Positions 19,371-26,751 of a stretch of 64,000 nucleotides of DNA are shown here, piece by piece. The first letter of the stretch is position 1. Each line of letters begins with the position of its first letter. The notes under the pieces were generated by a model. It saw nothing but the letters and a program-made list of their open reading frames with translations, searched no databases and was not told the DNA's origin. The position numbers and the translations under genes were made by a program. Origin of the DNA: Mangrovimicrobium sp048323675 (GTDB taxonomy: Bacteria > Pseudomonadota > Gammaproteobacteria > Pseudomonadales > Halieaceae); the NCBI RefSeq assembly GCF_048323675.1, contig NZ_JBLWFK010000007.1, forward strand, positions 62,001 through 126,000. The letters are read 5' to 3'.

Positions 19371-19839
19371 GATTATTGTGTGTTCCTGGTCCCGTTTGAC
19401 GGGCCGCCTCGTGGGAGTAAGCAGGGTGCTGTAGCAGACCCCGCCGGCCTCGGGGCGCTTGCGGCGGAGCGCCCACTCACGCTAATCATACTGTCGGCGA
19501 TGGCCGGGAAGAAAGTAGTACGGCGGGCACTATTGCCGCTTCAGCGGAGCGCTGATGCCCGTGCAGTTTGCGGTGCCCGGTATCCGTGAGGCTCGAATTT
19601 CCCGGCGCGACCTATCCCCGGCTGCGCCGGCGCCAGAAAGCGGCGGCCAGCAGTCCACTGGCGAACATTGCCAGGCCGGGCCTGTCGGATCGGCAAGGCG
19701 ATTGGTCACTATCTCGACAAAATGCTTTAGAATCCATCCCTTCGGCCTGGAACGAGGGGCATCACCAACAACTGTAATCCGGTAGCTTTAGCCTGTACCC
19801 CCCGCTGTAATCCCATTGACCAATAGTGATTCACCCACC
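19371..19839. other. Intergenic region between divergent esterase and PepSY genes
   Basis: 469 bases, carrying the promoters of two divergent genes. Short frames here have no family resemblance. I see no RNA gene or clear operator. Confidence 0.5.
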
Positions 19840-20355
19840 ATGACAAGTCTCAAAACCGCCAATACCTTCAGGAAATACCATCGCCTGCTGGGCTTCTTCC
19901 TCGCCGGCATCATGATGATTTACGCCTGCAGCGGCGTACTCATGATCTTTCGCACCACGGATTTCCTGAAATACGAGCAGCTTGAAGAGAAACAGCTCGA
20001 CCCGGCACTGACCGCCGAGGAGCTGGGGCAGGCCCTGAGAATCAAGGACTTTGCGGTACAGGAAGACACCGCGGAAGCGCTGCTGTTCAAACAGGGCAGC
20101 TACGACAAGCGCAGCGGCCTGGCCAGCGTCACCAAAAAGCAGTACCCCTGGGTCCTGCAGAAGATGGTCGGCCTGCACAAGGCGACGGTCAACAGCCCGC
20201 TGTTTTTCATGAATATCTTCTTCGGCGCTGGCCTGCTGTTCTTTGCCGTGTCGGGGTTTTTCATGTTCATACCGAAGGCGCCGGCATTCCGGTCCGGCCT
20301 CAAGTTCGCCGCGGCGGGATTTACAGTGGCGCTGGCGGTGCTTCTGCTGGGCTAG
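19840..20355 (+). CDS. PepSY-domain membrane protein
   Basis: 171 aa from the ATG at 19840; a TTG eight codons earlier is possible. Helix 1 (LLGFFLAGIMMIYACSGVLM), a periplasmic region of about 80 residues with PepSY-like features, then helix 2 (FFMNIFFGAGLLFFAVSGFF) and helix 3 at the C-terminus. HRLLGF near helix 1 and LHKA before helix 2 are the His positions common in PepSY_TM reductase-like proteins, which may ligate haem. Probably part of membrane iron or electron handling. The last 35 bases overlap the 3' end of the convergent ABC exporter gene. Confidence 0.8.
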   Translation: MTSLKTANTFRKYHRLLGFFLAGIMMIYACSGVLMIFRTTDFLKYEQLEEKQLDPALTAEELGQALRIKDFAVQEDTAEALLFKQGSYDKRSGLASVTKKQYPWVLQKMVGLHKATVNSPLFFMNIFFGAGLLFFAVSGFFMFIPKAPAFRSGLKFAAAGFTVALAVLLLG

Positions 20356-22117
20356 CCTCCACCTCGCGGAACTGGAGCTGGTAAAGGCGCTGGTAGAGTT
20401 CCGAGCTTTGCAGCAGCTCTTCATGCGTACCGGTGGCGACAACCCGGCCGTGATCCAGGACCGCGATGCGGTCAGCGTGCTGAATCGTGGACAGGCGGTG
20501 CGCGATGATTACCGTCGTGCGGTTGTGCATCAGTTCCGCCAGGGCCAGCTGGACCTTCTGTTCGCTCTCTGAATCCAGGGCGCTGGTGGCTTCGTCCAGG
20601 AGCAGCAGGCGGGGGTTGTTGAGTATCGCCCGGGCAATCGCGATTCGCTGGCGCTGCCCGCCGGACAAGCGCACGCCTTTCTCGCCGAGATGGCTCTGGT
20701 ACTGCTGTGGCAATCGCTCGATAAACTCGTGCGCGTAGGCGGCCCTGGCCGCCGCGATGACCTCCTCGTCGCTGGCGTCGAGGCGGCCATAGCGAATGTT
20801 GTAGGCCACATCGGCGGTGAACAGGGCGGGCTGTTGCGGCACCAGGGCGATTGCCGAGCGCAGGTCCCGCAGGCGGAACTGGCGAATGTCCCTGCCGCCA
20901 AACAGGATCGCCCCTTCCTGTGGGTCATAAAAACGCAGCAGCAGTTCGAATACCGTGGACTTTCCCGCCCCGGAGGGGCCGACCAGCGCCAGGCTCTTGC
21001 CCTCTTCGATATGCAGGTTGATGGCGTGGAGTGCCGCCGTGTCCGGGCGCGAGGGGTAGTGGAAAGTGAGGTTCTGCAGGGCCATGGTAGCCGGCAGGCT
21101 GGCGACATCCGCAATGGGCTGCGCCGGCTCGGCGATGTGGGATTGCACTGCCAGCAACTCCATCAGCCGTTCGGTGGCGCCACCGGCCCGCTGCAGTTCG
21201 CCGAATACCTCGGAGAGGGTGCCGACGCCGGCCGCGACGATAATGGCGTAGAACACGAACGCACCCAGTTCACCGGCGGTCATCGTGCCCTGCAACACGT
21301 CGCTGCCGCCCACCCAGAGCATGCCGGTAATGGACGCATAGACCAGCAGGATCGCCGTCAGCATCAGCAGGGCGCGCTGCCGGATGCGCCGCCGGGCAAT
21401 GTGGAAGGCCCGCTCGACATCGGCGGCAAAGGCCTGGCGCTCGGCGTCCTCGCGGGTATAGCTCTGTACGGTCTTGATGTGCTGGATGGTCTCCCCGGCG
21501 TGGCTGCCGACATCCGCCACGGAATCCTGGCTCTGCCGGGAAAGCTTGCGCACCCGGCGGCCAAACAGGATGACCGGCAGTACGATCAACGGCACACAGG
21601 TGATGACGATCAGGCTGAGCTTCAGGTTGGTTATCACCAGCATCGCCAGGCCGCCGATGGTGGTCAGGGTGCTGCGCAGCGCCATGGACGCCGTGGAGCC
21701 GATGATGTTCTGCAGCAGCGTGGTGTCGGTGGTGAGTCGCGACATGATTTCGCCGCTGCGGTTGGTTTCGAAGTAGTCCGGGTGCAGCGCGACAATATGA
21801 TCGAACACCGCCTTGCGCAGGTCGGCGGTCACCCGCTCGCCGATCCAGGAAACCAGGTAGAAGCGAATAAAGGTACCTGCGGACATCAGGATGATCAGGC
21901 CGATCATCACCAGGGTGATCCTGTTGAGGTTTCCCATCGAGCCCGCGACGAAGCCCTGGTCGATGAGCGCCTTTACGCCCTGGCCCAGGGTGAGGGTGAT
22001 GGCCGCGGTAAACACCAGTGCGGCGGCTGCGCCTGTGGCCTGCCGTCGATAGGGCAGTATGAAAGGCATCAGCTTCTTCAAGGATGAAAGTTTTCGGGGT
22101 TTACCGCTTGCACTCAT
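20321..22117 (-). CDS. MsbA-like ABC exporter (fused membrane and ATPase domains)
   Basis: 598 aa, a half-transporter that would work as a homodimer. Six membrane helices fill residues 20-300. The ATPase domain has Walker A GPSGAGKST (about 379-388), Q-loop VPQQPALF, signature LSGGQRQR (about 482), Walker B LLLLDEATSALD and switch H in IAHRLST. It belongs to the lipid/multidrug exporter subgroup near MsbA. A lipid, glycolipid or drug is the likely cargo. It is convergent with the PepSY gene and overlaps it by 35 bases. Confidence 0.92.
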   Translation of the reverse strand: MSASGKPRKLSSLKKLMPFILPYRRQATGAAAALVFTAAITLTLGQGVKALIDQGFVAGSMGNLNRITLVMIGLIILMSAGTFIRFYLVSWIGERVTADLRKAVFDHIVALHPDYFETNRSGEIMSRLTTDTTLLQNIIGSTASMALRSTLTTIGGLAMLVITNLKLSLIVITCVPLIVLPVILFGRRVRKLSRQSQDSVADVGSHAGETIQHIKTVQSYTREDAERQAFAADVERAFHIARRRIRQRALLMLTAILLVYASITGMLWVGGSDVLQGTMTAGELGAFVFYAIIVAAGVGTLSEVFGELQRAGGATERLMELLAVQSHIAEPAQPIADVASLPATMALQNLTFHYPSRPDTAALHAINLHIEEGKSLALVGPSGAGKSTVFELLLRFYDPQEGAILFGGRDIRQFRLRDLRSAIALVPQQPALFTADVAYNIRYGRLDASDEEVIAAARAAYAHEFIERLPQQYQSHLGEKGVRLSGGQRQRIAIARAILNNPRLLLLDEATSALDSESEQKVQLALAELMHNRTTVIIAHRLSTIQHADRIAVLDHGRVVATGTHEELLQSSELYQRLYQLQFREVEASPAEAPPAPL

Positions 22118-22703
22118 AAGCAGGCTACTTCTCAGTTGATAGTTGTATCAGCCGGCGTGTCAAATCCAGATAACCTCGTGCTTCACTGTGCGCCGATATA
22201 ATTCTGTCGGGATTGCGTCACGCGAGGATGGACTTCAAGTAATTACACGTTGTCCATGATGCCAGTACCAGTGAATAATGCACGGGTAAGTCGTCAGCGA
22301 ATTGGTTATTGGCGCGCCAAAAACAGAAGGTAGTTCCAGTATATTTCTCTGAAGCATATATGGTGAGCCGCTCAATAGAGAAGCGAAGAGCCGAAAGTCT
22401 TAACTCGCAGAGTATCAACACGAATAAGATTTGAGCGGATCAGTAGGAAGAGCTGCGGGGTGCGGGTGACGCGATTTGGTTGGCCGGTTTCCCGGATATG
22501 GTCCAGTTTCCCATGAAGAGGATTATGGCGAGATGAGTCCTTGCCAGGTACGCATTGACGGAAAGAGGGTAAGCGTCGCCTCCGGTCCTGATCTTTTCAG
22601 GACTTCTTCGGTACGGACTCAGGTCTATTTCTTGACCCTGCTTATATTGCATCCAGTACGAAGCCAGGTGTCTATTGGCAGTTGTCGCTATTAAATTTTA
22701 CGC
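22118..22703. other. AT-richer intergenic region
   Basis: 586 bases, clearly lower in GC than the flanking genes. Short frames in both strands have no recognisable product. It may contain decayed DNA at the edge of an acquired segment that continues to about 24700. Confidence 0.4.
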
Positions 22704-24389
22704 TTATTCCAAAGAATCTGCCGCCGTCCGCTCCGACCCCGGATTCAGCTCCGTATCCAATTCTTTCTGTAAAGCTGTCAATAAGGGGTCTCGATCAGAA
22801 ATTCTCAATCCCCGATCAAGCAGTAGTTGCGCATTGTCAAAATCCTTGCGCTTAATCGCGTCCATCACCAGCCAACCATAACGGCTCACGATATCTTTTA
22901 TTCCCTGCTCGGCCGCTGCATTACCTGGGTCGATTTGCATGACTTGTTGATAGTATTTCCAAGCGCTGACCTCAAAAGGAGTCAACAAATGGTCGCGATC
23001 GAGCGAGGCATTGCCAGCGGCGAGAAGTAGATCAATACGCTGTTTCAATTCCTGACTTTTTTTTGATTCATCAGCTTCAGGGAGGTTGGTTGAGGCAGCA
23101 TTCGTTTCAGGTATTACAGTAGACACCGACCTTCCCGCGACGATATTCTCTGTTGATTCAACCGCGCTAGAATCGTCAGTCTCATTTAAATTGGCGCTCG
23201 CCAGATTATCTGCATGAGACGAATTTTTTGCAGTAGAGGCGGTAGAGCCGGGAGGGGCTGCAGTTCCCTTAAGGATATCTATTGATACGTTCGGTGGGAG
23301 GGAAGGTGTGGTCAGACCAGTATTTCCAGCGGGATGATCCAACTCGAGCACAGGAGATTCCTTCACTGCACTCCCCCCGAATTGCTTTCCGGCCCAGAAA
23401 GCGACGAGCATTACTATTGGGAGAGCAAACCAAAACACAGGGGTGCGCCAGTGGAGTAAGGATGCTGGTAGGTTGTTGGTTAAAGCATTAAGCCGTCTTT
23501 TCGCGCCTTTAAAAGAAGAATCCAGCTGCGTACGTTCACTACTGGAATTTTCGTCTGAAACTCCGGGGTTGGAAGAGGATCTCTTTAGCTCAAGAAAATA
23601 GGAGTCTTGGAGTATTTTCGGTGGCAAATACGTCGCGTGCTTATCTGCGTTCTCAACTAGGTCATTTTGGCCAGCAGGATCTGATGTAGATGAATTGTCA
23701 GGTAAAGGCACGTTTTTTTTTGTGGGTTTGTGGTCGTTAACCTGCTCCTCCTGCGCAGATTCAAGATTATTCTGTGCACAGTCCACGCTATCATGGTGTT
23801 TCAATGATCCGATTGAACGGGAGGCGGATAGATTCAGATTGTATTGCGATATGCGCCATAGATGGTTCTTGGACATGGGGCATTCCGCTATCTTTTGTGG
23901 CAGCGTGTCGTCGCCTAATAGAATGAATTGTAACCTGGGCCCTTGGCCCGTACGCAGATATGAGAGGGTTTTCAAGTCGTAAAGTGAAGCCGTATCCAGC
24001 TCCTCCGCGTTCTCTATTATCAAAAATGCACGTTCATAAGAACTTAAAATACTTCCCAGTAGTTTAAGCTTGGCGTCGAAGTTGCTTGGGCATTCGGCAG
24101 CATCAAAGGCTTGAAATGTACGCTGGAACAGACTCGTCTCTGAGAGATCCATGGCATCCAGGATTACCACAGGTGCAGATTGAGCTATCTGCTGGAGTAA
24201 TTGCTGAAGTTGCCCCTTGCTGGCTATGTCTGCAGGCCTGATTAATAGGAATACTTCCTCGTGGCCGAGAAAAAACCCCTTCAAATGGCGCTTCAGTTCT
24301 GTGAAATCACCGTCATCGCCTCGGTCTGCTAGACTAACCGCCGGAGGATTAGCTCCTTCGGTAGATAGAGGCTTTTGTAAGTCTTTCAT
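22704..24389 (-). CDS. Orphan membrane protein with degenerate ATPase-like N-terminus and TPR-like C-terminus
   Basis: 561 aa. Residues about 30-190 resemble the folded core of an ExeA/DamX-type AAA domain (VVILDAMDLSETSLFQ, RAFLIIENAEELDTASLYDL, LQFILLGDDTLPQKIAEC) but I find no Walker A motif, so it probably does not hydrolyse ATP. After a long Ser/Asn/Glu-rich linker comes one membrane helix (TPVFWFALPIVMLVAFWAG, about 320-338), another disordered stretch, and a C-terminal helical repeat region (about 450-545: WKYYQQVMQIDPGNAAAEQG, DFDNAQLLLDRGLRISDRDP). It may be an envelope scaffold. Base composition is lower in GC than the neighbours, hinting at transfer. No operon partner. Confidence 0.7.
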   Translation of the reverse strand: MKDLQKPLSTEGANPPAVSLADRGDDGDFTELKRHLKGFFLGHEEVFLLIRPADIASKGQLQQLLQQIAQSAPVVILDAMDLSETSLFQRTFQAFDAAECPSNFDAKLKLLGSILSSYERAFLIIENAEELDTASLYDLKTLSYLRTGQGPRLQFILLGDDTLPQKIAECPMSKNHLWRISQYNLNLSASRSIGSLKHHDSVDCAQNNLESAQEEQVNDHKPTKKNVPLPDNSSTSDPAGQNDLVENADKHATYLPPKILQDSYFLELKRSSSNPGVSDENSSSERTQLDSSFKGAKRRLNALTNNLPASLLHWRTPVFWFALPIVMLVAFWAGKQFGGSAVKESPVLELDHPAGNTGLTTPSLPPNVSIDILKGTAAPPGSTASTAKNSSHADNLASANLNETDDSSAVESTENIVAGRSVSTVIPETNAASTNLPEADESKKSQELKQRIDLLLAAGNASLDRDHLLTPFEVSAWKYYQQVMQIDPGNAAAEQGIKDIVSRYGWLVMDAIKRKDFDNAQLLLDRGLRISDRDPLLTALQKELDTELNPGSERTAADSLE

Positions 24390-24705
24390 CCGGAATTGTG
24401 CCGTATTGGTCAGTTGGTTGAGTGTTTACTTACGCTGGCCGCTGTGCTTGGACCAAAGTAATATCGTACACTCTATCTGGATTCACCCAAATATTTAATC
24501 ATAGCCTGGTTTGAGGTTTCCTTTCTCGACTTCTCAATTGTTCGAGTTGCCAGAATCTAGCGACCAGGTTGTATTCCTCATGTCGCACTGTGCTTGTATT
24601 CCCCTCTTGCTCCAAGTTTTCTGCCAGTTGTTGAATCGGGCAAAGTAGAAGTGCCTGATATTTTGTGGCGCTTGTGAAGTTTGTTTGTACAATCGCACGA
24701 TCTGG
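24390..24705. other. Intergenic region, possible decayed DNA
   Basis: An AT-rich stretch upstream of the orphan membrane protein. A minus-strand frame (24499-24939) runs through it and through the sulfotransferase remnant; its end reads somewhat protein-like but I cannot name it, and I treat it as noise. Confidence 0.35.
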
Positions 24706-25016
24706 TAGAACCCTTCGGCACCAGTGGTATTGGTGGCGCTGGAACAACTGGGCTTCGATCCCTGCTATCACATGGTGGAGTGTTTCCCGCGCGGTCCGGC
24801 GCACTGGCATCAGTGGGTGGATGCGCTCGCCGGCAAACCTGACTGGGACGCCCTGTTCGAAGGCTTCGCAGGGACGGTCGACTTTCCCGCCTGTACCAGT
24901 TTCTCGGGGTGCCGATACCGGATGGGCCGTTCCCCGCAAATAACGATACCGCAGCCACCCAGGAAATCATTCGCGAGATCATTGCCAGGGGGTTCGGCGA
25001 CGTATTTGGCTTTTAA
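24706..25016 (+). pseudogene. Sulfotransferase remnant with internal deletion
   Basis: One frame encodes VALEQLGFDPCYHMVE, then KPDWDALFEGFAGTVDFPA, the start of a Sulfotransfer_4-type protein. About 24914 the frame changes, and FLGVPIPDGPFPANND, then ATQEIIREIIARGFGDVFGF and a TAA, is the usual C-terminus of the same family. Roughly the middle hundred residues are missing. Upstream, PFGTSG before a frame break may be the decayed P-loop. It cannot make a working enzyme. Confidence 0.75.
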
Positions 25017-25108
25017 GGCGCCTTTTTACCGTAGTTCATGAGGCCGGAAGTTCTGGTCCCGGGCTTTTTGCGGCATGATCGATGCATTGCTGTCAGGGGA
25101 GCGGAATA

Positions 25109-25741
25109 GTGAAAACAATACAAAAGCTCCTTGCTTCAGGGGTGGCCCTGTTTTCGGCCAGTTCCGCGGTAGCACAAACCAGCGCCGGCTCGCTGACCTA
25201 TACGCCCTCACTGGTGGGGCTGCCGGGTGGCGCTGCAGTTGAGGCAGTACCTCTCCCGGGTATCCTGCTGGTCATTATCGGGGCGTCATTGTTGCTGCTC
25301 GGTGTTCGTGCCCTGCGCAAGTACGGGCGCCGGCATTGCCTCGGTCTCCTGCTGGCGGTCTGTGGAACCGCTACGGTTTTCGCCAGCGGCACCTATATTC
25401 AGCGCGCTGTTGCCGTCGCCGCTATCATCAACCTGGGCAATTCGGCGGGGGATACCATTGAACTCCCCACTGGCGGCTTCGAATTGCTCAACACCAGCGG
25501 CGCTGAGCTGGTGATCGATTCCATCAACGTGGCCAGTGATTGTTCCTCCAACGCCCCCGCCGGTGAATGCCTGGCGGGCACGGTACTTGCCCCGCTGGAA
25601 AGCTGCTTTACCGATTTCCAATGTACACCGGCAGTCGTCGACTCGGATGGCGACGGCTTCCTGGACAATGTCGATGCCTGCCCGGCCCAGGGCGACCAGG
25701 GTTTTGGGGTGGATGGCTTCGGTTGCCCCAATCCTCCCTGA
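25109..25741 (+). CDS. Midcut-by-XrtH type exosortase substrate
   Basis: 210 aa from a GTG start behind CAGGGGAGCGG. A signal peptide (about 1-22, ending AVAQ) is followed by VEAVPLPGILLVIIGASLLL and then RALRKYGRR: a short motif, a membrane helix and a basic cluster in mid-protein, the layout of proteins cut in the middle by exosortase H. A second helix (LGLLLAVCGTATVFASGTY) and a Cys-rich extracellular part follow, ending with a TSP3-like DSDGDGFLDNVDACP. The exosortase gene is not in this window. The family assignment rests on my memory of its layout. A hairpin at 25765-25790 lies between this gene and the convergent regulator. Confidence 0.75.
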   Translation: MKTIQKLLASGVALFSASSAVAQTSAGSLTYTPSLVGLPGGAAVEAVPLPGILLVIIGASLLLLGVRALRKYGRRHCLGLLLAVCGTATVFASGTYIQRAVAVAAIINLGNSAGDTIELPTGGFELLNTSGAELVIDSINVASDCSSNAPAGECLAGTVLAPLESCFTDFQCTPAVVDSDGDGFLDNVDACPAQGDQGFGVDGFGCPNPP

Positions 25742-25764
25742 GTGCCAAGCCTTAAAGTCAATTG

Positions 25765-25790
25765 GGCTTCAGTGAATAGCGGCTGAAGCC
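25765..25790. terminator. Hairpin between convergent genes
   Basis: Eight-base stem GGCTTCAG / CTGAAGCC with a ten-base loop. No strong T run on either side, so its efficiency as a terminator is uncertain. Confidence 0.4.
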
Positions 25791-25841
25791 TGACTGCCGG
25801 AGTTAGCCCCCGACCTTTGGGGTAATTGGCGGACCATCTCT

Positions 25842-26546
25842 TCAGGCAGGGGTCCAGCCGCCCCCGTTTTCCCGGTGTAGAAACCCGGACCGCTTGAGTT
25901 CGGCCATCACCCTGCTCACTGACTCCACCCGCGCGGAGACCAGCGCCGCACAATCCGGGTTGGAGGGAAGCACGAAGGCAGTCCCCCCCTTTTTGCACAG
26001 TGCGTCGATCATAAGCAGCAATTTTCGGACGCGCTCAGCCAATTGTCCTGTAGCAAGTTCCAGAAGGTGTGTGTCGGCCTGGGCCAGTTGTTCCTGCCAT
26101 TGGGTCATCAGCTGCTTGCACAGAAGCGGTTGTTCGATCGCCAGCTGGTTGACCGACCGGACCGGGATCCGGCAGATATCGGCAGGCGTCAACGCCTCGG
26201 CTGTATGCTGGTAGCGGGTTTGTGTCAGCGCCTCGAGCCCTATCGTGGTGCCCGGGCCGGCGAGGCGCACACTGCGCAATTCGCCATCGGCCGTCATCAG
26301 TGAAAGCTTCACCACGCCGCGCCGAATGGAATACACATACTGGGGATTGTCTCCCAGCAAATACAGGGCAGCTCCGGCCTGGTGCCAGGAGTGGACGACC
26401 GACTGCAGCAGGTGGGTAGCCGCATCCAGGTCAACGCCCGCGAAAAGCATCCGCTGGCGCACCACGCAACTGCCACAGTCGGCATGTCGCCAGGTGTCGG
26501 CATCACAGTGCCTTGGGGTTTCCTTGCCTTTGGAAGGCCGGTTCAT
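25842..26546 (-). CDS. FNR-like transcription regulator with one cluster cysteine replaced
   Basis: 234 aa of the Crp/Fnr superfamily: cyclic-nucleotide-like beta barrel (about 40-130), long dimer helix (about 135-185) and C-terminal HTH. The recognition helix VESVSRVMAEL keeps Glu208, Ser211 and Arg212, the residues FNR uses to read TTGAT. N-terminal Cys24 and Cys27 (CGSC) align with FNR Cys20 and Cys23, and Cys125 in DICRIP aligns with FNR Cys122. The position of the remaining ligand, FNR Cys29, is Met33. Cys14 could substitute. It may sense oxygen or nitric oxide with an altered Fe-S cluster. A perfect FNR box lies 50 bases upstream of its start, in the region shared with the divergent choice-of-anchor F gene. 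Confidence 0.88.
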   Translation of the reverse strand: MNRPSKGKETPRHCDADTWRHADCGSCVVRQRMLFAGVDLDAATHLLQSVVHSWHQAGAALYLLGDNPQYVYSIRRGVVKLSLMTADGELRSVRLAGPGTTIGLEALTQTRYQHTAEALTPADICRIPVRSVNQLAIEQPLLCKQLMTQWQEQLAQADTHLLELATGQLAERVRKLLLMIDALCKKGGTAFVLPSNPDCAALVSARVESVSRVMAELKRSGFLHRENGGGWTPA

Positions 26547-26596
26547 GGGGTCACCCGCGGTTGACTTGCATCGGTGTTGATTCTGCCATAACGCCG

Positions 26597-26610
26597 TTGA
26601 TCTGGATCAA
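26597..26610. promoter_or_regulatory. Perfect FNR/ANR box
   Basis: TTGATCTGGATCAA is an exact match to the palindrome TTGAT-N4-ATCAA. It lies between two divergent genes: 50 bases from the FNR-like regulator start and 141 bases from the choice-of-anchor F start. Confidence 0.85.
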
Positions 26611-26751
26611 CGAAATCGCGAATCCCGCTCAAAAAATGATCGCCGTCATTTTCCTCCAGAGAATAAATGATAGTTTCTTATCTATTGCAAATAAATTGCA
26701 TTAAAAGCCATCAGTGCTTTTTTCGATCTACCGGGGATAAGGAACCTTTCG

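Noticed and set aside
24499..24939. 146-aa minus-strand frame
   Set aside because: Runs through the sulfotransferase remnant of the other strand and has no recognisable domain; its last part is protein-like but unsupported.
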